64,000 bases of DNA, taken from contig NZ_JABWRF020000003.1 in the NCBI RefSeq assembly GCF_014268805.2, positions 524,501-588,500 of the forward strand. The letters run 5' to 3'. A program made the position numbers and the translations under genes. The notes beneath the pieces were generated by a model, which ran no database searches, was not told where the DNA came from, and worked only from the letters and a program-made list of their open reading frames with translations. Positions 26,869 through 34,959 of this stretch are shown here, piece by piece. Source of the DNA: Pseudomonas farsensis. GTDB lineage: Bacteria; Pseudomonadota; Gammaproteobacteria; Pseudomonadales; Pseudomonadaceae. Numbering within the stretch: position 1 is the stretch's first letter; each line of letters opens with the position of its first letter.

Positions 26869-29580
26869 ATGACGTCTATACAGATGGATGGTGAGGACAA
26901 GACTTCAACGATCAGCGACTGGACGATTCGCTGGAGCGACAAGCACGATGTGTTTGAACTCACCTGTCATTTTACGTCCGGTAGAAAATCTACTCGCCCG
27001 CTCAGCAACTGTCGTGTTTCTCCCTCCCGAGAGCTAAGCAATGTTCTGCTGATCAAACCCGGCAGCAAGATCGTCAAGCCCATTGATAAAGCGATGATCT
27101 ACGGTGAGCGCTACGCGGTGGTGCACTACCCAGGTTCCAGCAAGCCTTATTTACACAAGATGGCTGGGATCGTCTTTGCTGCACCAACCTCGCTGAGGGA
27201 GGCGCCAGTTTTCCGCTATTTTGCGGACGTTGCCAATGCACGAGAGTCCCAAGCGCAGTCCAAGGTTGACCGTGATATAGCAAGCAATGTCGCGGCCCAG
27301 CTCGGCAAGCTGCCTCCTGTCGCAAGCACTGCCTTGCAGGCTTATTGTACCGGGCGAAATGGCACGCTGGCGCCAGACCAAGGGCTCATTTATCCGTTTG
27401 GGCTCAATGAAAGTCAGTACCACGCAGTTGAGCGGGCGTTCAGCGCGCAAATCAGCGTGATCGAAGGGCCGCCCGGCACCGGTAAGACCCAGACCATCCT
27501 CAACATCCTGGCCAATATCGTGTTGCGCGGCCAAACAGTGGCGGTGTTGTCCAATAACAATGCGGCCGTGGCAAACGTCTACGAAAAGCTTGAGAAATGT
27601 GGCTTGGGCTATTTGGTAGCCAAGTTAGGCAACAAGCAGAACCGCGAGACCTTTTTCGCCGACCTGCCAGCGTGGCCGAGCGGTGAACCCGGGCCGGCGG
27701 CGTCTGCGGATGAAATTCAAGCCTTGCTGACCCGCTTGAAACAGCACCTTCAAGACCATAACAGAGCCGCGCAACTGCAGATCGAACTGGATGAGCTGGT
27801 CATCGAGCGGCGCTACCTACAGCAATGGTGGGCACGCAACGGTGTGCAGACCGAAAGCTCATTGGACAAGTACGGGCTCACCCCGCGCAAGACGGCAGAC
27901 CTCATGGCATACCTGGCGTACTTGGGGGAACGGCGCGTTCAGCTCAAGGACCGCATCGAGTTGCTGTTCAAGTTTCGGGTGTTCCGCACCAAACCTTTCG
28001 CCGAGGGCCAAGCGCGCATCGCCGCATTCCATGCGTTGCAGTTGCATTTCTATGACAAAGCGCTGAAGGACAAGGACGCCGAGCTGCGGGCCTGCCGTGA
28101 ATCGTTGGTACGCGCAAATTTCACTGAATTGCTGGAAGGGCTGACAAGTACATCGATGCAGTATTTGAAGCAGCACCTGTCAGGGCAGCAGCGAACTCGA
28201 ATCAGCTTCGATGCTAGTAACTACCGCAACAATTTCGATGCCTTCATGCAACGATTTCCTATTGTGGCTAGCGGCACGCACTCCATCGTCAATTCGCTCG
28301 CACCTGGGGCGATCCTTGACTATGTGATCATCGACGAAGCCTCACTGCAGGACATAGTGCCGGGCATTCTGCCATTGGGCTGCGCCAAGAACCTGATCGT
28401 GGTCGGCGATAACCGCCAGTTGCCGCACATCCCTGTAAAGCTTGGACTCCCGGCGCCGGCCGAAGCCTATGATTGCGAGCGCTACAGCCTGTTGGACTCG
28501 TGCATCGAGGTGTTTAAGGATGCGCTACCGAGGACGCTATTGAAAGAGCATTATCGCTGCCATCCTAGAATCATTCAGTTCTGTAACCAGCAGTTCTATG
28601 ACAATGCCTTGGTGCCGATGACCGTGGACAACGGCGAAGACCCCATGTGGCTGGTGGTGACAGGCAAGGGAAATCATGCTCGCGATAACACTAACCTCCG
28701 TGAGTTGGACTCATTGCTGGCGGTGCTTGAAAGCGATGGTGACCCCGTGGGTGTAGATCGCGAAGGCCGCGGTTACATCGCCCCATTCCGCGCGCAAGCC
28801 ACCCTCTCTGCCACGCACTTGCCGTCGGACTTCGTCAATGACACGGTGCACAAGTTTCAAGGGCGCGAATGCGACGAGATTGTCTTCTCGACCGTATTGG
28901 ACAAGAAGCGCTATAACCAGACGCAAAGGCGCCTCGATTTCGTCGATGACGCCTGCATGGTCAACGTGGCTGTGTCGCGGGCCAAGAATCGCTTCACGCT
29001 GGTGACGGGTGATGAGGTGTTCACAGCGAACAATGGCCCTATCGCCGCATTGATTCGCTACATCAGCTATTACGGCCAGGATAAGCAAAGCGTACGCGCG
29101 CCGGTGGTGTCGGCCTTCGACTTACTCTATCGCGAGTACGACCAGTCGTTGGCACGCTTGAATTCCCGCCTGCGGCCCGAGGACTCGCGCTACAAGTCTG
29201 AGCAGATCGGGGCACAGTTGCTGCGCGAAGCAATGTCGGCCCCGGCGTATCAGGCGTTGACCTGGCATACCCAGATCAAGCTGGATCAGCTTGCAGCGCC
29301 TGACAACGCGCAATGGACGGAGCCGCAGCGAGCGTTCATGAGGCGCGCCAGTTGTGACTTCGTGATCTATTTCAAAGTAGGGAAGACGCCAGTCGGTGTG
29401 ATTGAGGTTGATGGCGGGTACCACGATCACCCTGTGCAGGCGGCTCGGGACGCCATGAAAAATGAAATCCTGGCGCAGAGTGGCATCTCCATTCTGCGGC
29501 TGCGGACGGTTGAGAGTGGGATCGAGAGCAGGATTGCTGAGTTTCTTGGGCAGTGGGCGGGGCCTGCTTCGGGAGTGTAA
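26869..29580 (+). CDS. SF1 helicase fused to a PD-(D/E)XK nuclease (DUF2726-like)
   Basis: 903 aa, start at ATG 26869 with an AAGGGA site. Residues 1-130 form a beta-rich N-terminal domain. Helicase motifs then follow in order: GPPGTGKTQT (Walker A, about 200), a helical insertion of some 200 residues, VIIDEASLQD (Walker B, about 485), GDNRQLPHI (about 520), EHYRCHP (about 565), TVHKFQGRECDEI (about 660) and VNVAVSRAKNRFTLV (about 700): the Upf1/DNA2-like branch of SF1. The C-terminal domain (about 765-885) has CDFVIYF, VGVIEVDGGYHDHP and a Lys in DAMKNEILAQ, the D-ExD-K layout of DUF2726/Vsr-like nucleases. Base composition is lower in GC than neighbours. A stand-alone defence effector is plausible; not proven. 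Confidence 0.85.
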   Translation: MTSIQMDGEDKTSTISDWTIRWSDKHDVFELTCHFTSGRKSTRPLSNCRVSPSRELSNVLLIKPGSKIVKPIDKAMIYGERYAVVHYPGSSKPYLHKMAGIVFAAPTSLREAPVFRYFADVANARESQAQSKVDRDIASNVAAQLGKLPPVASTALQAYCTGRNGTLAPDQGLIYPFGLNESQYHAVERAFSAQISVIEGPPGTGKTQTILNILANIVLRGQTVAVLSNNNAAVANVYEKLEKCGLGYLVAKLGNKQNRETFFADLPAWPSGEPGPAASADEIQALLTRLKQHLQDHNRAAQLQIELDELVIERRYLQQWWARNGVQTESSLDKYGLTPRKTADLMAYLAYLGERRVQLKDRIELLFKFRVFRTKPFAEGQARIAAFHALQLHFYDKALKDKDAELRACRESLVRANFTELLEGLTSTSMQYLKQHLSGQQRTRISFDASNYRNNFDAFMQRFPIVASGTHSIVNSLAPGAILDYVIIDEASLQDIVPGILPLGCAKNLIVVGDNRQLPHIPVKLGLPAPAEAYDCERYSLLDSCIEVFKDALPRTLLKEHYRCHPRIIQFCNQQFYDNALVPMTVDNGEDPMWLVVTGKGNHARDNTNLRELDSLLAVLESDGDPVGVDREGRGYIAPFRAQATLSATHLPSDFVNDTVHKFQGRECDEIVFSTVLDKKRYNQTQRRLDFVDDACMVNVAVSRAKNRFTLVTGDEVFTANNGPIAALIRYISYYGQDKQSVRAPVVSAFDLLYREYDQSLARLNSRLRPEDSRYKSEQIGAQLLREAMSAPAYQALTWHTQIKLDQLAAPDNAQWTEPQRAFMRRASCDFVIYFKVGKTPVGVIEVDGGYHDHPVQAARDAMKNEILAQSGISILRLRTVESGIESRIAEFLGQWAGPASGV

Positions 29581-29707
29581 ACAGCTGTGGCACTCGGGTT
29601 TTTCATTGATCAAAATGCCCCGCATGCGGAAACCTTCGGTCGTGTTTGCCGGCAGTCTGGCTACGCATCGCTAACGAGAAATCTGGCACTCCTTGGTTAC
29701 TCGGCCA

Positions 29708-30040
29708 TCAGTTTGCTTCTGGGCAATGCCAGACCACGCAATGCCACATGCTTCCAGACACCGTGAACTGCAGCATAAGCATCTGCGACTCGATGTGGTC
29801 AGGTGCTTCGATATGGCTGAACACCAGTTTCGAGTGAATTCCCTCGCCGAACTCCAGGAATGCCGTAGTAGGCGTATTACGATTCTCCAAGCTTGCTGTC
29901 AGTAGATGCCACTCACCGGCGGAAAATGATCTGAGTGCCTTCCGCCATTCGATGTATTCGTTGTTCAGAAATAGGTCATGGATACAGTTGGTTAGCTCTT
30001 CTTCGGTCTGTTCAATCTCGGCGTCGCAGGGTGTGGTCAT
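29708..30040 (-). CDS. Small hypothetical protein, 110 aa
   Basis: Start at ATG 30040 (MTTPCDAEIEQTEEEL), acidic, with alternating beta-type stretches in the second half (AFLEFGEGIHSKLVFS, LMLQFTVSGSMWHC). Its start lies inside the last 27 nt of a truncated frame upstream. The acidic, soluble nature and the coupling to a fragment fit an immunity-type protein, but I recognise no family. It faces the helicase gene tail to tail, 127 nt away. Confidence 0.5.
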   Translation of the reverse strand: MTTPCDAEIEQTEEELTNCIHDLFLNNEYIEWRKALRSFSAGEWHLLTASLENRNTPTTAFLEFGEGIHSKLVFSHIEAPDHIESQMLMLQFTVSGSMWHCVVWHCPEAN

Positions 30041-30197
30041 CGTTCTGGCCCATGGTGGTTTGCAGTTGGTTAGTAGAATCTTCCGTCAGTTTCTGCCAAT
30101 CGTGAGGGTCAGCAAAAGGTCGGTAGCGGACAGGCACATGGGCTTCCGACTTAAAGCGGTCCTCCACCACGGGTCGCCACAGGGCAAAAGCTGTAGA
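30012..30197 (-). pseudogene. Start-less open frame, possible remnant of a larger gene
   Basis: 61 codons without a usable start, bounded upstream by TGA 30200-30198. It reads like real protein: VVEDRFKSEAHVPVRYRPF then DPHDWQKLTEDSTNQLQTT. The neighbouring frame carries an ATG (MALLIYSFCP) just upstream, so a frameshift or a truncation could have broken a gene here. It overlaps the 110-aa gene by 27 nt. No family recognised. Confidence 0.35.
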
Positions 30198-30229
30198 TCA
30201 GTAGTGCCATGATCGTCCCGCTGTCTGGC

Positions 30230-32635
30230 TCAAAAGTTGTACTTGATACCCGTCATGATGTTTCTTGGCGCACCGTACATACCGTGGTCGCCGGCATAGC
30301 TGAGGTATTCACGGTCAAACACGTTGTTGAGATTGACTGACGCACTCAAGTGCTGGTTGAAGTCGTACCGAGCCATAAGGTGGGTGACGGCGTAGCTACC
30401 CTGAGTAAAGGTGTGCAGATCGGTGCCGGTTTTGCTCTGCCAGTTGACTCCGCCGCCAACGGTGAGCTTTTCCAGAACCCCCGGCAGGCGATAGCTGGTG
30501 AAGGTCTTGAGACTGTGCCGAGGCAGGTTGGTAACGATACGCTGGTCGTCAGCGTCGGTGCTGACCGCATAGGCATAGCCGGCAGATGCCTGCCAGCCTT
30601 CGGCCAGCTCTCCGTCCAGGGTGAATTCAGCGCCTTTGGTAGTGGTTCCCTGTTCCGACTTGTACGTATTACCGCCCGGGGTATCGATCCAGATCGCCAG
30701 GTTGTCCTGCTCGATCTTGAACAGCGCGACGCTGGAGTTCAACCTGCCGTCGAAGTGGCTGCCCTTGACGCCGACTTCATAGCCGGTGCCCTCCATCGGA
30801 TCGAGTGGTTTGTTGTCGATGTCGCGAACCCAGGACGACTGGGGGTTGAAGATTTTCGTGTAACTGGCATACAGCGACCACGTATCGTTGATGTCATACA
30901 CCACGCCAGCGTAGGGGATGTAGACGCCGGTTTCCGACTCCTTGGTCTTGGTTTGCTCGGCGTTGTAGGGTTTATCCTCGATGTCACGATGCCAGTCGAT
31001 CAACCGGCTGCCCAGCAGGATACTGAGATCATCGGTGGTGTGCAGGCGCGTGGCAAGATAGGCCGCGTATTGGTTTTCGTCGGTAGTGGATTTGCCCGTG
31101 ACGTTGAACTCAGGTTTCACGGAGTCGCCGTTCCAGTTCAGCAGGTTGTCGATCGCGCCGGCCGCAGAGCCGGAATAGTCGTATTTCCAGCCGCCGTAGC
31201 TTGGCACGTTCTCGTAGTAGTGGGACAAGGTCACGCCGGCAATCAACTCGTGCTCGCGCCCCAACAGGCCGAATGGGCCGGTCAAGTAGGCATCGATGTT
31301 GTTCTGGCGCGGGGTACCGGAAAAGCGCACTGGCAACTGTGTGGTACCGCTTCCGTCCGGGTTGAGGCTGCCGTTGACGTAGTTGAAGACCTCGTCAAAC
31401 TTGTTTTCGGAGTGGGTCAGTTCGATCTTGCCGCTCCAGCCGTTGGCGAACTGCCGCTCGATCGAGGTAAAAAAGCTGGTTTGAACATGGTCGTTGTAAG
31501 ACCAGGTCTGGGCCGAATTGAGCGAGCGTTTGAGGTCGCTGCGAGAGCCGTCGCTGAAGCGGGTCGGCAAGCCGGAGCGCATGGGGGAGTCGACGTCCGT
31601 TTGCTGATAGCTGAAACCCAGGGTCAGCAACGTGTCTTCAGTCAGGTCAAACTCGGTAATGCCGTAGATCAGTTGCGAGTCCTGCTTGTAGCGGTCGATC
31701 CAGGACTGCTCGGTGTTGAAGTCGGCAACCAGGCGGCCGCGAACATTGCCGCTTTCGGTCAGCGGCCCAGATACATCAAAGCCGGTACCGTAGCGGTCCC
31801 AACTACCGGCTTGCGCAGAGATGCTGGCCTGCGCTTCGGCAGTCGGGCGCTTGCGGATCAGGTTGATCGTCGCTGAAGGGCTGCCCAGGCCGCTGATCAG
31901 GCCGGTCGCACCGCGCACCACCTCCACTCGGTCATACATGGCCATGCTCTGGGTGTAATTGTCCATGCGCTTGACGGTGGGCACACCGTCGATTTCGAAG
32001 TTCTGGATCTCGAAGCCCCGGGAGAAGTAACCGTCGGATTCGGCCCCCAGCCCATCGCGCAACACGATGACACCCGGTGTGGCATCGAGGGTATCGCTCA
32101 GATTGGTCAGGCGCTGGTCATCCAGGCGCTGGCGGGTCATGACGGTCAGCGACTGCGGAGTCTCCTTGGGGGTCAGGTTCAGGCGGGTCGAACTGCTGGA
32201 GGAGTAGGTGGTATAGAGCCCGGTACCCTCTGTGGTCGACCCGGGCGCTTTGCCCGAAATGGATATGCTCTGGAGCTCCAGGCTGGTAGAGGCTGGCGCT
32301 TGCTGGAGGATATAGCGTCCATCGGGTTGACGAACCGCAACCAGTTGGCTGCCCGCGAGCAGCGCTTCCAGGGCGCCGTCGACCGTGTAGTCACCCTTGA
32401 GGCCAGGGCTGATTTGCCCGGCAATCAGGTCATTGGGAAACGACAGCAGCAAATGGGCTTGCTGACCCAGTTGGGTGAGCGCAGTGCCCAGTGCCGCCGG
32501 GGGAATTTCGTAATGTTGCACGCTGCTGTCGGTGGCGGCCCACACTGGCGATGATGTGGCGACAAGAACCGCTGTAGCACAACCAATAGTGGTGGCGAGC
32601 AAGGTTGGGTAGTACGAAACACTGCGGTGATGCAT
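30230..32635 (-). CDS. TonB-dependent siderophore receptor with signalling (STN) domain
   Basis: 801 aa. Signal peptide to about residue 33 (SSPVWA). The STN/secretin-like domain follows (about 40-115: YEIPPAALGTALTQLGQQA), then a plug with LTPKETPQSLTVMTRQ and RVEVVRGATGLISGLGSP, then a 22-strand barrel ending in IKYNF. It is FpvA/FoxA-like and should bring a ferric siderophore across the outer membrane and signal through the adjacent FecR/FecI pair. The ligand cannot be read from sequence. Confidence 0.92.
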   Translation of the reverse strand: MHHRSVSYYPTLLATTIGCATAVLVATSSPVWAATDSSVQHYEIPPAALGTALTQLGQQAHLLLSFPNDLIAGQISPGLKGDYTVDGALEALLAGSQLVAVRQPDGRYILQQAPASTSLELQSISISGKAPGSTTEGTGLYTTYSSSSSTRLNLTPKETPQSLTVMTRQRLDDQRLTNLSDTLDATPGVIVLRDGLGAESDGYFSRGFEIQNFEIDGVPTVKRMDNYTQSMAMYDRVEVVRGATGLISGLGSPSATINLIRKRPTAEAQASISAQAGSWDRYGTGFDVSGPLTESGNVRGRLVADFNTEQSWIDRYKQDSQLIYGITEFDLTEDTLLTLGFSYQQTDVDSPMRSGLPTRFSDGSRSDLKRSLNSAQTWSYNDHVQTSFFTSIERQFANGWSGKIELTHSENKFDEVFNYVNGSLNPDGSGTTQLPVRFSGTPRQNNIDAYLTGPFGLLGREHELIAGVTLSHYYENVPSYGGWKYDYSGSAAGAIDNLLNWNGDSVKPEFNVTGKSTTDENQYAAYLATRLHTTDDLSILLGSRLIDWHRDIEDKPYNAEQTKTKESETGVYIPYAGVVYDINDTWSLYASYTKIFNPQSSWVRDIDNKPLDPMEGTGYEVGVKGSHFDGRLNSSVALFKIEQDNLAIWIDTPGGNTYKSEQGTTTKGAEFTLDGELAEGWQASAGYAYAVSTDADDQRIVTNLPRHSLKTFTSYRLPGVLEKLTVGGGVNWQSKTGTDLHTFTQGSYAVTHLMARYDFNQHLSASVNLNNVFDREYLSYAGDHGMYGAPRNIMTGIKYNF

Positions 32636-32716
32636 GTGAAGTTTCCCGATGATTTTTGATGTATGGCCTATAAGTCTCGCCAGAAATCAAAACGGCTCAT
32701 CGAAGACGAAAATAGC

Positions 32717-33715
32717 TCACACGGTTGCCGGCAAGGCGCGCAAGTTGACCCACAGGCGAGTGAAACGCTGCACATCCAGTTTCAGCGTCTGGGCAATGGC
32801 ATCGATGATTCGATCGCTGTCTGCCAGCGGGTAGGTGCCCCATACAGGCAGGTTGGCCAATGCGCGGTCGCACCCCAGATGCCCATGACGATACCGACCC
32901 AGTTCATCCAGAAAAGCCTGCAGCGGTTGGCCGTTGGCGATGATCATGCCTTCTGTCCAGGCTGCTGCGTTGGCTTGCAGTGCAGCCTGATCCACCAGCC
33001 CGAGCGGCCCGAACCGAGCCAATTGTCCGGCCTGCAGGGACGTCCACGTGCTCGCTTTTGCCGGGATTACCTGAAGTGAGCCACGATAGACCGCCAACTG
33101 AGTCGAGCCATTGTCCAATTGGCGTACCGTGAAGCGCGCCGAGGCCGCCTGCGCGCGAACCTGAGGGGTGTCGATGGCGAGCGCCTGGTTCAAAACCGTG
33201 TCGACCAGGACCTCGCCGCTGAGCAATCGAAGGTCCCAGCGATGATCGGTATGACGGACATTTATCGCGCTGCGGGTATTGAGATCAAACGACAGGTTGG
33301 CGTTCAGTGCGACGCGTCGCTGCTCGCCAACGCCTGTCGCGTAATCGGCGCTCAAGCGCGAAACCACTTCGCTGTCTCGGGCCAGCCAGGCACCCGCGCT
33401 TGTGGTCAGCAGCAAGGCAAGGCCCTTGATGGCCCGTCGCCTGCTCAACCCATTCTCAGAAGAATGCAACAGGGCCTGTCGGGCAAGGTCTGGATCGCCT
33501 CGGGTACGCACTGAGTCTAGCTGCGCCGCCAGCGCCAAGGCTTTTTCCCAGGCCAACTCATGCAACGGGTGTTCACCACGCCATGCCATGAAAGCGGCCT
33601 GTGCGGGTGAATCGAAATTGGCTTCCTGCATATCGAGCCACCACGCCATCGCCTCCTCACACATTTTCGGTGATAGCGCGGGTTCTCGGGTGAAGGCGTT
33701 GTCGGCGCTCGTCAT
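32717..33715 (-). CDS. FecR-type anti-sigma / sigma regulator
   Basis: 332 aa, start at ATG 33715 (MTSADNAF). N-terminal DUF4880-like cytoplasmic domain with AMAWWLDMQEANFDSPAQAAF, one membrane segment (about residues 103-118, GLALLLTTSAGAWLA), then the periplasmic FecR domain (LLSGEVLVDTV). It passes the receptor signal to the sigma factor. Its start overlaps the sigma stop by 4 nt; the receptor gene follows 81 nt later. Confidence 0.9.
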   Translation of the reverse strand: MTSADNAFTREPALSPKMCEEAMAWWLDMQEANFDSPAQAAFMAWRGEHPLHELAWEKALALAAQLDSVRTRGDPDLARQALLHSSENGLSRRRAIKGLALLLTTSAGAWLARDSEVVSRLSADYATGVGEQRRVALNANLSFDLNTRSAINVRHTDHRWDLRLLSGEVLVDTVLNQALAIDTPQVRAQAASARFTVRQLDNGSTQLAVYRGSLQVIPAKASTWTSLQAGQLARFGPLGLVDQAALQANAAAWTEGMIIANGQPLQAFLDELGRYRHGHLGCDRALANLPVWGTYPLADSDRIIDAIAQTLKLDVQRFTRLWVNLRALPATV

Positions 33716-34218
33716 TCCAGCGCGTCCGTCACCAGCATGCACTGCGCACCTGCCTTGATGATGTGGCGTTTGACGGTAGCGATTGAAATACCCAGCCGCT
33801 CGGCAATTTCCCCATGGCTGAGGCCATCCAGCTGCGACCACAGGAAGGCCTTTTTGACGGCGACATCCAATTTACAGAGCGCTTCGTCGAGCCGAACCAG
33901 TGTCTCGAAAATAATCATTTGGGTCGCCAGGTCTGGCAGCACGTTTTCGTCTTGCGCCTGGATCGCATCCAGATAGGCTTTTTCCAGGCGTGCGCGGCGG
34001 TAGTGGTTGGACAGGACGCTACGTGCCACCTTGGCCAGAAACGGTCGGGGCTGTCGGACTTCAACCGCCTCTTTGCTGAGCAACAGGCGCATGAAGGTGT
34101 CCTGCATCAAATCAGCGGCGCGGTGTGAACAGCTCAGTTGCCGACACAGCCACCCACGCAGCCAGCGGTGTTGCTGTTCGTAAAGAGCCGTGAGCTGAGC
34201 ACTGTCGACGGATGCCAT
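33712..34218 (-). CDS. FecI-family ECF sigma factor
   Basis: 168 aa. Region 2 covers about residues 10-75 (RAADLMQDTFMRLL, with FLAKVARSVLSNHYRR), and region 4 about 105-160 (LSHGEIAERLGISIATVKRHI). It should drive the adjacent receptor gene when the ferric siderophore is present. A near-palindromic Fur box lies 19-45 nt upstream of the start, so the gene is iron-repressed. Confidence 0.92.
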   Translation of the reverse strand: MASVDSAQLTALYEQQHRWLRGWLCRQLSCSHRAADLMQDTFMRLLLSKEAVEVRQPRPFLAKVARSVLSNHYRRARLEKAYLDAIQAQDENVLPDLATQMIIFETLVRLDEALCKLDVAVKKAFLWSQLDGLSHGEIAERLGISIATVKRHIIKAGAQCMLVTDALE

Positions 34219-34236
34219 GAGTTGCCACTGAATCGA

Positions 34237-34263
34237 TGCAAATGAGACTTAGTATCATATGCA
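34237..34263. promoter_or_regulatory. Fur box upstream of the ECF sigma gene
   Basis: TGCAAATGAGA, then CTTAG, then TATCATATGCA: an inverted repeat with the ATGAGA/TATCAT halves and TGCAAAT/ATATGCA flanks of Pseudomonas Fur sites. It is 19 nt upstream of the sigma ATG (minus strand) and would cover a promoter. Confidence 0.7.
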
Positions 34264-34341
34264 ACTCTTGGGCTGCCGACAAGGATGCAAAATGTTTGCT
34301 TCAGTTCGATAACGGTTCGTCGCAGTTTGCCGCTTTGAGCC

Positions 34342-34827
34342 TCAAACCCCGCTCGGCACATCCAGCCCGACCTTCACCCGGTCCAGCGCCACGATTGTCT
34401 TGAACCAGGTAACGTTGGCGTTTTCGGCAAACAATCGCCGTGCCAAAGCCTGGTATTCATTCATGCTGGCAACGGTTAACACCAGCACGAAATCCACTTC
34501 GCCGGTGACGTAGTAGCACTGCTGAACTTCGGGCACCGCAAAGTGTGCCTTCATCGCCTCCAGCGCGTCGATGCTGGTGCGCTCTGCCATGACTTCCACA
34601 ATGATCGTGATCGGCCGCCCGACAGCCGTGGGGTCGACGATGGCTACGTTGCCGGTGATCACGCCGCCTTCTTCCATTCGCTTGATGCGGCGCTGAACGG
34701 CGGCCGTGGAAAGATTGACCTGCTCGGCCATAAGGCGCAGTGGCAGGGTGTTGTCGCGCTGGACGAGGTCGAGGATGGCGCGGTCGAATTTGTCCAAGGA
34801 TTCAGGTGCAGCGTCCTTCTTTGCCAT
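34342..34827 (-). CDS. Lrp/AsnC-family transcriptional regulator
   Basis: 161 aa. N-terminal HTH (LDKFDRAILDLVQRDNTLPL then LSTAAVQRRIKRMEEGGVI), C-terminal RAM ligand-binding domain with VTGEVDFVLVLTVASMNEY. Divergent from the LctP-type permease gene with 132 nt between starts, so regulation of that permease by an amino- or oxo-acid is the simplest reading. Confidence 0.88.
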   Translation of the reverse strand: MAKKDAAPESLDKFDRAILDLVQRDNTLPLRLMAEQVNLSTAAVQRRIKRMEEGGVITGNVAIVDPTAVGRPITIIVEVMAERTSIDALEAMKAHFAVPEVQQCYYVTGEVDFVLVLTVASMNEYQALARRLFAENANVTWFKTIVALDRVKVGLDVPSGV

Positions 34828-34959
34828 AGCAAACCCGTGAGAAATTTTCTCGAAAACTATCAGAAAACTGCGCGCCTTTATCTAGGGCAGAGAAATATTA
34901 TCTTGCCAGCAGCCTGCATACGCAGCCTGGGTCTGGAATTCACACAGGATATTATCGGC

